Origin: Dinghuibacter silviterrae
GTDB lineage: Bacteria > Bacteroidota > Bacteroidia > Chitinophagales > Chitinophagaceae
NCBI RefSeq assembly: GCF_004366355.1
Contig: NZ_SODV01000002.1
Location: forward strand, 1,776,768 to 1,840,767
Reading direction: 5' to 3'
DNA length: 64,000 nt
Positions 1-8,357 of this stretch are shown here, in pieces. Both the position numbers and the translations under genes were made by a program. The notes under the pieces are model-generated. The model had not been told where the DNA came from, ran no database searches, and saw only the letters and a list, made by a program, of their open reading frames with translations. Every line of letters begins with the position of its first letter. The stretch's first letter is position 1.

Positions 1-384
1 GTTAGCCGGATGCAGGCCGGGCAAGAACGATGGGCCTGGCTCGATCAACACGGCCACCGGCAGCAGACAACGGTCAGCCTAGTGGCCAAGATGGCACAGT
101 ATCTCTTTGATGAACAGCAGATCCCCGTTAAATGGGAATCGCTCCTGGCAGCCTTACGCAGCGGGAATACGAAAGAGGCCACCTTGATCGGCCCCGACAA
201 AAAGACCGAAAAGGTCACTGTCCAGTTTGACCCCATTCAGCAGGACCTCGTCTTTACCAACAAGGCCGGCCAGGCCATCCAGCCCCCAAAGAAACACCAA
301 CTGCCCGCCGCTACCATCCGGATGATGGAACAGGCTCTCTATGAAAAACCGGCCCAGCGAGTCAGCCAGGGCCGGGGCGTATGA
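1..384 (+). CDS. C-terminal part of an unidentified protein (possibly DUF3945-like), cut by window start
   Basis: The frame is open from base 1 (V-S-R-M...), so the gene begins outside the window and the ATG at 10 is probably internal. About 127 codons remain. The segment around IPVKWESLLAALRSGNTKEAT, followed by alternating hydrophobic strands (VTVQFDPIQQDLVF), resembles the short repeated domain DUF3945 found in Bacteroidota conjugative-element proteins; this is a resemblance only. The stop lies two bases before a short palindrome and 45 bases before the DUF1016 gene. Function unknown. Confidence 0.5.
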   Translation, partial: VSRMQAGQERWAWLDQHGHRQQTTVSLVAKMAQYLFDEQQIPVKWESLLAALRSGNTKEATLIGPDKKTEKVTVQFDPIQQDLVFTNKAGQAIQPPKKHQLPAATIRMMEQALYEKPAQRVSQGRGV

Positions 385-386
385 TC

Positions 387-405
387 CGGGACGCACTGCG
401 TCCCG
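387..405. repeat. 19-bp near-palindrome, copy 1
   Basis: CGGGACGCACTGCGTCCCG is an inverted repeat with 9-bp arms around one central base. It lies just after the stop of the first gene. The identical 19 bases recur at 703-721 inside the next gene. Confidence 0.8.
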
Positions 406-429
406 CTTTACTCAACAATCGACAACGAC

Positions 430-1428
430 ATGGAAATCTCTTCCCTTTTAATACACGACATAAAAACCCTCTGGAGCGAGGCCCGCCGCCAGGCCTACAC
501 CCTGGTGAACCGGGCTTTGGTGGAAGCCTATTGGGCCATCGGTCGCCGGATCGTGGAGGAGGAGCAGCAAGGTGCCGATCGGGCGGCCTATGGCGCCTTT
601 TTGCTGCGGGAGCTGGCCGTCCGGCTTTCCGGGGAATTGGGCAAGGGCCTGGACGAACGGGAGTTGCGCAAGATCAGGCAGTTTTACCTGTGTTTCCCGC
701 AGCGGGACGCACTGCGTCCCGAATTGAGTTGGACGCACTACCGGCTCCTGCTCCGGGTACAAGACCCCGCAGCGCGCACCTACTATTGCCAGGAGGCCGC
801 CGACTTGGGGTGGGGGACCCGCCACCTGGAACGGGAGATCCAGACCGGGGCCTATCAACGATTACTCGCCACCCGGCGACCCGGGGAAGCACTACCGGTT
901 AACCGGGTATCACCCGTGACCACCCCCGGCGAGTTGATCAAGGACCCCTACGTATTGGACTTCCTGGGCGCCCTGCCTCCCACGGGCTACTCCGAAAGCG
1001 AGCTGGAAAGCGCGATCCTTGCCAATTTGCAGCAATTCCTGCTCGAACTAGGCAAAGGCTTCGCTTTTGTCGGGCGCCAGTACCCGATCCAGACGGATAC
1101 CCGCCGCTTTTACATCGACCTGGTCTTTTACAACCATATCCTGCGATGCTTTGTTCTGCTGGACCTCAAGGTCAAGGAGCTGACCCACGCCGACATCGGT
1201 CAGATGGATATGTACGTGCGGATGTTCGACGACCTGAAAAAACAATCGGGCGACAACCCCACCGTAGGGATCATCCTTTGCGCCGATAAGGACGACACCC
1301 TGGTCCGCTACAGCGTGCTGGACGAGAACCGGCAGTTGTTCGCCTCCCGCTACCGACTCTACCTGCCCACCGAAGAAGAGCTGCGGCAGGAGCTTGAACG
1401 CGAACGGCAACGACTCTCCCATGATTAA
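430..1428 (+). CDS. YhcG-type PDDEXK nuclease (DUF1016 family)
   Basis: 332 aa, the normal family length. Residues 1-150 match the DUF1016 N-terminal helical domain, with the family signature RDALRPELSWTHYRLLLRV at about 92-110. Residues 170-330 form the PD-(D/E)xK nuclease fold: FYIDLVFYN supplies the first acidic residue (D230) and LLDLKVKE supplies D245-x-K247. Family members sit in restriction and mobile-element neighbourhoods and are thought to act on DNA, though their biological role is poorly defined. The start follows directly from ATG-GAA-ATC with no better upstream codon. It is the only gene in the 1.4 kb before the lipoprotein and may belong to the same element as the truncated first gene. 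Confidence 0.85.
   Translation: MEISSLLIHDIKTLWSEARRQAYTLVNRALVEAYWAIGRRIVEEEQQGADRAAYGAFLLRELAVRLSGELGKGLDERELRKIRQFYLCFPQRDALRPELSWTHYRLLLRVQDPAARTYYCQEAADLGWGTRHLEREIQTGAYQRLLATRRPGEALPVNRVSPVTTPGELIKDPYVLDFLGALPPTGYSESELESAILANLQQFLLELGKGFAFVGRQYPIQTDTRRFYIDLVFYNHILRCFVLLDLKVKELTHADIGQMDMYVRMFDDLKKQSGDNPTVGIILCADKDDTLVRYSVLDENRQLFASRYRLYLPTEEELRQELERERQRLSHD
703..721. repeat. 19-bp near-palindrome, copy 2 (inside the DUF1016 gene)
   Basis: Identical to 387-405. Here it encodes the conserved family residues RDALRP, so it is part of the gene and not an insertion. Confidence 0.8.
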
Positions 1429-1470
1429 ACACCACTTAACCACATTCACCAAAATCAAACACCCAATCAA

Positions 1471-2400
1471 ATGAGACCCGCTTACAAACGACTGCTGAAA
1501 GCAGTCCTCGTCCTCCTGCCTTTTTTCGGTATCATCATCTATGCCTGTAAAAAGGACGATGCACCGGCCACCGGCCTCCAGCAAACCGACACCACCGTTG
1601 CCCTGGTCCGGGCCGACACGCTGGAAAACGGCCTGGCGCTGCCGGCAGGTGCCTATCTCTCCTATAGTCCCGATCACCCGCATACTGTCCACGTCTTTCT
1701 ACCCGGTCCCTACCGGTATATCGGGCTCACCAACGAGAATGCAACGGTGGAATCCAAAGGCATCGACATTACTTGTCTCTGTAGCAAAGGCAGTGGCTGC
1801 AACCCCTGGTTCAACAGCTACGGCATGGGCTGTATGAGCTTTGGCGGCTGCTCGGTCTGTACACAGATCGTCACCGCAAACGGCGCCCTAAAAGTGCTCT
1901 CTCCCAATGCCTATCTCCCGGGTGGAGTCGTCGTGGACCTGAGCCTTGGAATCCGCTTTATCACGTCCAAAGCCGAAATGCAAGCCACCCCGCCCATCGT
2001 AGATGCCATGGCCGCGGACTCCACCATCAGCACCGCCCTGGGTAATTTCCTGGCACCTTACCAGCAGCACTACCTCTCCCAGGTACGCATGAACGATACC
2101 GCCCGCGTCCTGCCCCCGGGTTACCGGATGATGCCGGTTAGCGTGTATGGCCATTCCCTGCTAGTCCCGGTAGAGGAGTCGATCACCCCGGCCTGCGCCG
2201 TTACGGACATTCACCCCGTCAAAGCGGCCACCGAAGAAGGAGAGGCCGAATCTTCCATCGGCTCCGGCTATAGTTGTTCCTGCGGGTCTGGCACGGGTTG
2301 CACCTATCACTACCGGTGGTTCCCCATCGTCGGGATGACCGCCTATTGTGCGTCCGGCGTCTGCATCAGTTGTACACTGCATGTACCCGATTCACAGTAG
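1471..2400 (+). CDS. Cys-rich secreted lipoprotein, function unknown
   Basis: 309 aa. The N-terminus is a type II signal peptide: basic start, hydrophobic run to residue 25, then IYAC with the lipid-accepting Cys26 followed by KKDD, so the protein should be anchored in an envelope membrane. The mature part has two cysteine clusters: about 105-135 (CLCSKGSGC, GMGC, GGCSVC) and about 265-305 (YSCSCGSGTGC, YCASGVCISC). The spacing suggests disulfides or metal ligands. I recognise no family. The gene ends before a clear intrinsic terminator, so it seems to be a single transcription unit or the end of the unit starting with the DUF1016 gene. Confidence 0.7.
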   Translation: MRPAYKRLLKAVLVLLPFFGIIIYACKKDDAPATGLQQTDTTVALVRADTLENGLALPAGAYLSYSPDHPHTVHVFLPGPYRYIGLTNENATVESKGIDITCLCSKGSGCNPWFNSYGMGCMSFGGCSVCTQIVTANGALKVLSPNAYLPGGVVVDLSLGIRFITSKAEMQATPPIVDAMAADSTISTALGNFLAPYQQHYLSQVRMNDTARVLPPGYRMMPVSVYGHSLLVPVEESITPACAVTDIHPVKAATEEGEAESSIGSGYSCSCGSGTGCTYHYRWFPIVGMTAYCASGVCISCTLHVPDSQ

Positions 2401-2424
2401 GTGTTTATTTGTAGTAATACTTTG

Positions 2425-2457
2425 AAATGCCCGCAGCCACTACGCTTCGGGCATTTT
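2425..2457 (+). terminator. Intrinsic terminator after the lipoprotein gene
   Basis: AAATGCCCG and CGGGCATTT form a 9-bp stem around a 14-base loop, followed by further T residues. Confidence 0.75.
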
Positions 2458-2840
2458 TCATGTCATAACATTTGATCAAAACATGCAGACATGTCAGAAA
2501 CAGCACAACCAACTGCACATCGGGAAGGCAAAATTGTCAGCATAACATGCCAAGAAAATTTATCTGGAAGGTGCAAACTTGTCATATCCGGCTGCTTTTG
2601 GATTTTGGTTTAATTTTTGTGGAGATTCCTCCACCATTTAAGCCCGCTATAGACCTCTGCCTTCGAATCCTGATTCGTGTCCAATATCCGGCGAAACGCC
2701 AGCCATAAACCTAATCTTCATCACATCATCACGCCCTGACCTGTCTGCCAAAAAACGTCCTTTGACGAAGGGGCTTCTATTGCCTTTGTTATAACGGACA
2801 CGTATAATCTATTTTATTAATTCATTAACCATTGGTAATA
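2458..2840. other. Non-coding stretch, no supported gene
   Basis: A 78-codon frame at 2472-2708 has unusual composition (many Cys/His/Asn, no family features) and I do not support it as a gene. No repeat or clear promoter was found; the stretch presumably carries the promoter of the following membrane-protein gene. Confidence 0.5.
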
Positions 2841-3314
2841 ATGAAAGGATCTAACATTGTCTATGTCGTATCGTATCTGCTGTTGACACTGGGGCTTGCC
2901 TGCTATTTCGGGTATCATATGCTCTATGGGCATCCGTTTCCCAATGCTGACTTCGACCTTATGATCGACTGCATCATTGTAGGTAGTATTGGTGCTACAC
3001 TGTATTGTCTGCACGGTGTCTGTTTTAATTTCTGTGTCAGGAAGGACTGGAGCAACGTATGGGGTGTTTGGTATTTCCTACGCCCGATCATGGGCGCTGT
3101 ATGCGGGGGCGTCAGCTACCTTTTCCTGAAAGCCGGCCTGCTGGTGCTGGAAGCCAAAAAGGAACCCGACGCCTCAGACCTAGGGTTTTTGGCCTTTGCA
3201 TTTATCGCTGGCCTGAACGTGGACAAATTCCTCAAAAAGATCGAGGACCTGGCAAAGGCCACCTGGGGTATCGAAAAATCCAAACAGGACGGGGATAGAG
3301 ACGAAAAACATTAA
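2841..3314 (+). CDS. Small multi-pass membrane protein, function unknown
   Basis: 157 aa from the ATG at 2841; a TTG nine bases upstream is in frame but less likely. Hydrophobic segments at about 5-25, 42-62, 76-96 and 107-125 suggest three to four transmembrane helices, followed by a charged cytosolic-looking tail (KKIEDLAKATWGIEKSKQ). Its stop is 19 bases before the ComEC-like metallo-hydrolase, so the two are probably co-transcribed. The pairing of a membrane protein with a soluble MBL-fold hydrolase hints at a membrane-linked activity; no family recognised. Confidence 0.7.
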   Translation: MKGSNIVYVVSYLLLTLGLACYFGYHMLYGHPFPNADFDLMIDCIIVGSIGATLYCLHGVCFNFCVRKDWSNVWGVWYFLRPIMGAVCGGVSYLFLKAGLLVLEAKKEPDASDLGFLAFAFIAGLNVDKFLKKIEDLAKATWGIEKSKQDGDRDEKH

Positions 3315-3333
3315 TAATCTAAATATATCTAAC

Positions 3334-4422
3334 ATGCCAAATGCTTATGAAATCGATTTTCTGCGCGTAGGCGAAAATTCAAAAAGCGGCGATGCCATCG
3401 CCATACGCCTGGGAGACTATGAGAACGGTATCTGGAAAAATCAGCAGGTTATCGTTATAGACGGGGGCAATGCAGCCAGTGGTAAGGCAATGGTCGAGCA
3501 TATCCGAAAGTACTATCATACCAACAAGGTCAGCAGGGTCTTCCTTACCCACACGGACATTGATCATGCCTATGGCCTGCGTACCGTTATGGAAGAAATG
3601 GAAGTAGGTAAGATCTGGATGCACCGCCCATGGAATCACTGGCCTGACCTGAAAGATTCCATCAAAGACGGCAGGATTACCAAATCCAGCTTTACCGAAC
3701 GGATGCGGGAAGCTTACCAGTATGCCCACGACCTGGAGCAGATCGCCCTCAAAAAAGCCATTCCCATTGTAGCTCCCCACCAGGGTATGTCATATGTTAT
3801 TGGTGACTCACCTATTCTGACGGTACTGGGTCCTGGCAAAGAGTTTTACCTGAGCTTGATCCAAAGTTCTGAGAAAACACCCCCGATGGAGATCCAGGAA
3901 CGCTTATCCAAAGGGTATACAGAGGTAGAAACGACCACAGAATTTGAGGACATGAGCTTTGCAACAGAGCATTTGGGTGAAGATGGGGACTATGTAACCT
4001 CCTGCGAGAACAATATGAGCCTGGTAACGCTTTTCCAGGTGGGTACAGATAAGATCCTCTTTACCGGTGACGCCGGCACGATGGGGCTCTATAAGGCCAT
4101 CTACTATGCTATAGAAAACGGGATCGACCTAAAAACGTTGACTGCCTATCAGGTACCACATCATGGCAGCAGGAGGAACCTTTCAAAAGGCATCCTGGAT
4201 CATATTTATGCCCCATCGGCCTTTATATCCTGTTCAGCAAAGGGGGCGCCCAAACATCCGTCACCGATCGTTATTAATGCGTTGCTGAGAAGGCACACAG
4301 CATCCTATACCACCCAGGAAGGCGATTTAATGTGGCGATCGAGTAACCTGCCCATGCGCCCGGACTGGTACAGCGCTGTACCAGCTTCGTTTACGACCTG
4401 GGTAGAAGTACCGAAAGATTGA
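3334..4422 (+). CDS. ComEC/Rec2-related MBL-fold metallo-hydrolase
   Basis: 362 aa. Metallo-beta-lactamase fold with the ComEC-type metal site: HTDIDH at 73-78 (H73, D75, D77, H78), FTGDAG with D246, and VPHHGS with H276/H277. VVIDGGN near 44 is the usual first strand-turn. There is no transmembrane region, unlike full ComEC, so this is a free-standing hydrolase, probably acting on a nucleic acid or phosphodiester; the substrate cannot be read from sequence. It is encoded directly after a small membrane protein. Soluble ComEC-like enzymes often occur in bacterial conflict loci, and a HEPN-like gene, a nuclease-like gene and a caspase gene lie within 5 kb. Confidence 0.85.
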   Translation: MPNAYEIDFLRVGENSKSGDAIAIRLGDYENGIWKNQQVIVIDGGNAASGKAMVEHIRKYYHTNKVSRVFLTHTDIDHAYGLRTVMEEMEVGKIWMHRPWNHWPDLKDSIKDGRITKSSFTERMREAYQYAHDLEQIALKKAIPIVAPHQGMSYVIGDSPILTVLGPGKEFYLSLIQSSEKTPPMEIQERLSKGYTEVETTTEFEDMSFATEHLGEDGDYVTSCENNMSLVTLFQVGTDKILFTGDAGTMGLYKAIYYAIENGIDLKTLTAYQVPHHGSRRNLSKGILDHIYAPSAFISCSAKGAPKHPSPIVINALLRRHTASYTTQEGDLMWRSSNLPMRPDWYSAVPASFTTWVEVPKD

Positions 4423-4445
4423 TGAATTGTAACGCCGGGATGTGA

Positions 4446-5126
4446 TTAAGCAGTTGGAATCATTGCTACCGGCGGCAACAGGTGTATCGCCAGTATGCTT
4501 TGAAGGATGGCGTTGACTTCATGGGGGTGGCTCAGGCAGAGCATGTGGCTACCCCCTTTGATTGTGTGGGTAGGACGTACCAGGCGTACCGGGAACACCT
4601 CATCACGGGTGCCGTGAAGGTGATAAAAATTACCAGGCATCTCCTGGTTTTGCCAATACAGCACCGCCTGCATGCCCCAGGCGATAAAAGAGGCGTCACC
4701 TTTCCAGATCATCTGCAAAAGGTCTCGCTTGTCGGTCAGCGACTCCCGGGTGAACAGGCGTTTAAGGCTGGCGGTGCACTTGAAAAACACGGCAGGAACT
4801 ACCCGCAGCAGGTTGATCTTCCGCGCGAGCCGATAATAGATAGGTAGTTGTGAAGAGAGGGGCGCCGATCCTATGATGATGGTACAGGCTGGGCTAAGGC
4901 GCTTGGCGATCTCCACCGCCATGATGCCCCCCAGGGAAAGGCCGATGAGCACAAACGGCTGATGTTGATCAATGCCAGCAGCCAGGCGCATGGCATAGGC
5001 GGGCAAAGGCTCTCTTTTCCCCGGCGAGATCCATTCGAGGTAATGCGGCAGGAAACCTTCGGGTAGCAGGATATGTTTAAACAGGCGTTTGTCAGCGCCG
5101 ATGCCGGGGATGAAATACACATTCAT
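4446..5126 (-). CDS. Alpha/beta hydrolase
   Basis: 226 aa. Short alpha/beta-hydrolase: oxyanion strand YFIPGIGAD at the start, nucleophile elbow GLSLGG (Ser at about 64), a putative acid near GTRDEVFP (about 174) and His in KGGSHM (about 193). No signal peptide. It is transcribed against its neighbours and separates the membrane/MBL pair from the 5234-8118 trio, so it may be an unrelated chromosomal gene. Substrate unknown. Confidence 0.8.
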   Translation of the reverse strand: MNVYFIPGIGADKRLFKHILLPEGFLPHYLEWISPGKREPLPAYAMRLAAGIDQHQPFVLIGLSLGGIMAVEIAKRLSPACTIIIGSAPLSSQLPIYYRLARKINLLRVVPAVFFKCTASLKRLFTRESLTDKRDLLQMIWKGDASFIAWGMQAVLYWQNQEMPGNFYHLHGTRDEVFPVRLVRPTHTIKGGSHMLCLSHPHEVNAILQSILAIHLLPPVAMIPTA

Positions 5127-5233
5127 GGATAAGTGAATAAAGCATAGGGAAGATAAGCTGAAAGTATGGTTTTTTGAAACGATCGGGTATCCTTATTAAC
5201 AGACCTCATTAAAACGGTATTTAATATTAGTTT

Positions 5234-5992
5234 ATGGATCAGTTTTTATTAAAAGGTGGCGCGTTGGTCATAGGCTCCCTGCTTTGGGATGACACCGCCA
5301 CGCGGGTCCACTGGTGGGATCACCATGTCAACAAAGCATTACGGACTGCTGTCCCCCTGCCGATCCGGTATGGGCGGGAATCAGGAGATGAACGGAACCA
5401 CACCCACACAATGGTTTTTTCGTACGCTTGCAGGGATCATTTAGGGATGGGATATGCGCTTCCATTTCGGCAATCTATCACCAGTATCTCAGATGTGAAT
5501 ACCCAGGCAATCGAAATGATGAAGGCAGAAAGGAAAAAAAGTACCCTGGCATACGATGAACACTATAACTGGGGATGGGGTGCGATGGGGTTGCTCATCA
5601 ACCCACTGCATCTTGAGCCCGGTTCGGACAAATACCCACATTGCCTTGAGCTGGCCCAATATTGGGCATCGCGCATGACAGGCGGGTTTAGACACCACGA
5701 GTACAAAGTAGGCTATGAAACATCCATGATGGAAAAGTCCGGGATGCTCCGGGTCGACTGGCAGCCTGAATTGAATGAATTTGATTTTGTCATTGCCACC
5801 GCCGTAAAGGCCGAATCCCCTTTTTATCCGAATGAAGATGAAATAGCCCGGCGGACGCTGGAGAACCAGTATACCTATTATTTTGATCAAAACATCCGGC
5901 ATGGTATCACCACCTACCAGGATGCAACTATCATAGCGATCCTGACATCCAACAACGCACAAATATTACCTCCTGAAAATCTTTTACAATAA
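5234..5992 (+). CDS. Uncharacterised protein with a gamma-glutamylcyclotransferase-like start
   Basis: 252 aa. The N-terminus (GGALVIGSLLWDD, then PLPIRYGRES and THTMVFS) resembles the strand-loop-strand opening of GGCT/AIG2-fold proteins, but the rest is not recognisable and no catalytic Glu can be assigned with confidence. It is the first gene of a tight run: six bases separate its stop from the AbiJ/HEPN-like gene, whose own stop lies five bases from the third gene. It therefore probably works with those two proteins. Role unknown. Confidence 0.65.
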   Translation: MDQFLLKGGALVIGSLLWDDTATRVHWWDHHVNKALRTAVPLPIRYGRESGDERNHTHTMVFSYACRDHLGMGYALPFRQSITSISDVNTQAIEMMKAERKKSTLAYDEHYNWGWGAMGLLINPLHLEPGSDKYPHCLELAQYWASRMTGGFRHHEYKVGYETSMMEKSGMLRVDWQPELNEFDFVIATAVKAESPFYPNEDEIARRTLENQYTYYFDQNIRHGITTYQDATIIAILTSNNAQILPPENLLQ

Positions 5993-5998
5993 GCCCAT

Positions 5999-6925
5999 AT
6001 GATCCTCGACCTTTATTCTACCCGAAACGCACCGCCCTGCAAGGAACTGATATACGATAGCTTCCCCATTGCCTTGCGCCGCCAGTTAATGGATATAGCA
6101 AACAATTTCTTTGGGTTCAATAACATCGTGGGCGATCCCTATAAGAGCGCCTGGCGGATGATCAATAAACTGCTCCGGGAATCCCACGGCCGCGAAACGT
6201 TGCACTATCCGGCCTCAGCATTGGTGCATGTTACCAGGTATGTATTTGACGATGATGTGAAACAGTATTTTTACAAACTGGAAGATATACAGAAAATGCT
6301 GGATGTGCTGGAGGTTGTCTTTCTGGTGATCAACAGTACGGCTAAGATCCGGGAATCAAAATACTTGCCGGTTGAAGGTTACAAGGTTGAATCGGTGGTG
6401 CAGGACTTCAATCAACGGTTGTCCCAGCATTGTTCCGGCTACCGCCTGGAAGAAGGAATGATGGTCCGTATGGATAATGATCTCCTGCACCAGGAAGTGA
6501 CACGGGAGGTTTTAATCTTACTGACCAACCCGGATTATTCTAATATTGATGCTGAATACAGGCAGGCACTCAAGCATTTCCGGAACGGGGATTACAAGGA
6601 TAGTGTCGTCAATGCGGGGAAAGCATTTGAGTCCACCATGAAGGTGATCTGCGACCAGAAAGGCTATGCCTATGCCTCCAATGCCACTGCTGCGCCGTTG
6701 ATGAGCATTCTCTACCAGGAGAAATTCATCCCTGAATATCTCCAAAACGGGTTGGGCGGCCTGCGGGCTATGCTGGAAGGCGGAGTGTCTGTGATCAGGA
6801 ACAAGACCAGTGCACACGGCGCTGGATCGCAGGATATACAGGTGGATGAGAACTTGGCAAACTACGCCCTATATAACGCCGGGGCTACCATTCGCTTTTT
6901 ATTGAGATTGCTGGAAAATAAATAA
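5999..6925 (+). CDS. AbiJ-NTD4/HEPN-like abortive-infection protein (STM4504/CBY_0614-like)
   Basis: 308 aa. The opening MILDLYSTRN followed by FPIALRRQLMDIANNFFG matches the AbiJ-NTD4 type N-terminus of the STM4504/CBY_0614 group. Residues 180-308 are helical and contain YRQALKHFRNGDYKDSVVNAGKAFE and IRNKTSAHG: R267-x5-H273 fits the Rx4-6H catalytic motif of HEPN RNases. In this family HEPN domains usually cut RNA and cause growth arrest when triggered, so this is the likely effector of the trio. Upstream partner six bases away, downstream nuclease-like partner five bases away. Family assignment is from memory of the motif, not a search. Confidence 0.7.
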   Translation: MILDLYSTRNAPPCKELIYDSFPIALRRQLMDIANNFFGFNNIVGDPYKSAWRMINKLLRESHGRETLHYPASALVHVTRYVFDDDVKQYFYKLEDIQKMLDVLEVVFLVINSTAKIRESKYLPVEGYKVESVVQDFNQRLSQHCSGYRLEEGMMVRMDNDLLHQEVTREVLILLTNPDYSNIDAEYRQALKHFRNGDYKDSVVNAGKAFESTMKVICDQKGYAYASNATAAPLMSILYQEKFIPEYLQNGLGGLRAMLEGGVSVIRNKTSAHGAGSQDIQVDENLANYALYNAGATIRFLLRLLENK

Positions 6926-6930
6926 TTGCC

Positions 6931-8118
6931 ATGCCATTGCCGAAAACAGACATACTCGATAAGTGGAAATCTGCCACCTGGGAGTTTTCCACCGGGCATT
7001 ATGAAGAAAAGCTGCTGAAAGAAAAGATCGGTTTTATTTACGATAGATTGAAAACCAACTTCGGGGCATCCTATTTCGTGGTAAACGAACGCCTGGAAAG
7101 ACCGTTGGAGAAAATCCCCTGGCTCTTCTCGTTGCTGAGGGGAAGGGACTATGAGGCAGGCATCGAGGCATTACTGGAAATAGCCGAGCTGATCGAGTAT
7201 ATGAATGGGCTTGACGAAAGTATCCGTGCAACTTTTAGAGATTTGCGCAGCGATCCCCGGTGCCAACGTGATTTTTTCTTTGAGCTGTATGTTTTCCGAA
7301 AACTGGACCGGGCAGGGATTGTCAATGAAAAGAAAGTAATGCATGGGGTACAGGAGCTGGAGGGAACTTGCTTACTCGAAGGCAAGCCGTTTCTTTTTGA
7401 ATGCCGCAAACTGTATGCGCCCCGCCTGGATGAAATGGATATAAAATGTCGCGTTTTTCAGGACCTGACGCTCGTTGGAGAACGATTGAAACATGCCTGC
7501 GGAATGATCTGCACCATTCATTTTAATAAACCCATACAAGGTCGCCACCGGGACAACTTTTCCAGTAAGATTAGACAATTTTTTACCGGGTTTAACCAAT
7601 TGACCGCCATTCCAGACATACAATATATCCATAATGACAACCTGGGCACCTTTAAAGCCGTCAATTATGACAAAGCTGTTCTGGAAAAGATCGAGCAGGA
7701 ACAAGACTATGAGATCCTGTACTACCTGGAACAGACCGACGAAATAGCCGAAAACGGCCTACCGCTCTTCAAAGGCAAGATCATCACCAATTTCCATTTA
7801 TCAAAGGCCGAAGTGTATAAGAAATTCAAGCAGGTCTTGAAAGAAAAAAAGAAACAGCATAAGCGCACTGGTTTTGAACACCAGGTTATATTTCTTGACA
7901 GCGAATCTATCAACGAACTTTACTTTGGCTTGTTCGCCAACGATCGGGTCTATGACATAGAAGAGGTCAAACGAGTGTACAATGAACTGAAACTGGATTG
8001 TATTGTCTGTGTAATTCGCCGTGATTATCGAATGCCCAGGCCGGTCATTTGGGTAGATATATTACGTCCTGAAAGGCTGGCAGCGGAAGCCGCCCGGTTG
8101 AAAGTTGCTTTCGAATAG
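6931..8118 (+). CDS. Putative restriction-like nuclease partner protein
   Basis: 395 aa, no family recognised with certainty. The middle (about 108-155) reads as a restriction-endonuclease-like core: a helix with conserved Glu (FFFELYVFRKL), then GTCLLEGKPFLFECRKLY, where E-C-R-K has the shape of the ExK strand; the expected first Asp is replaced, so activity is uncertain. The C-terminal third is basic. It ends the 5234-8118 run and was probably transferred with it. Alternative: a non-catalytic DNA- or RNA-binding sensor. Confidence 0.55.
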   Translation: MPLPKTDILDKWKSATWEFSTGHYEEKLLKEKIGFIYDRLKTNFGASYFVVNERLERPLEKIPWLFSLLRGRDYEAGIEALLEIAELIEYMNGLDESIRATFRDLRSDPRCQRDFFFELYVFRKLDRAGIVNEKKVMHGVQELEGTCLLEGKPFLFECRKLYAPRLDEMDIKCRVFQDLTLVGERLKHACGMICTIHFNKPIQGRHRDNFSSKIRQFFTGFNQLTAIPDIQYIHNDNLGTFKAVNYDKAVLEKIEQEQDYEILYYLEQTDEIAENGLPLFKGKIITNFHLSKAEVYKKFKQVLKEKKKQHKRTGFEHQVIFLDSESINELYFGLFANDRVYDIEEVKRVYNELKLDCIVCVIRRDYRMPRPVIWVDILRPERLAAEAARLKVAFE

Positions 8119-8298
8119 TAGGCAATGCTTGTAGCCAGATATTATCTAAAAGGATCGTCTCCAAACTGTACAAATTTTCAATATCCTACCAGGGACATTC
8201 CCATTTGTGACAAACTGGTTATAAATAATATATAAACAGTTTATAGACTTTACCGAAGTCTCTAAAGAGTGTATTAGTGGTATAGCAAAGAGTATACA

Positions 8299-8332
8299 TT
8301 GATACGAGGTATGTAACGATCAACTATTTTTG
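8299..8332 (+). promoter_or_regulatory. Possible Bacteroidota-type promoter for the caspase gene
   Basis: TATTTTTG at 8325-8332 matches the TANNTTTG -7 consensus, 25 bases before the caspase ATG. A TTG at 8299-8301 could be the -33 element, but the 23-base spacer is longer than usual, so this is tentative. The AT-rich 8119-8357 gap otherwise holds nothing I can name. Confidence 0.35.
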
Positions 8333-8357
8333 CGCGTCTTTAAATTCATGTTCCACT

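Noticed and set aside
381-902. Long open frame over the DUF1016 gene in another frame
   Set aside because: Gly/Arg/Pro-rich composition caused by the GC-rich gene; the DUF1016 frame has clear family motifs.
2472-2708. 78-codon frame after the lipoprotein
   Set aside because: No protein-like character and no family features; reported as non-coding.
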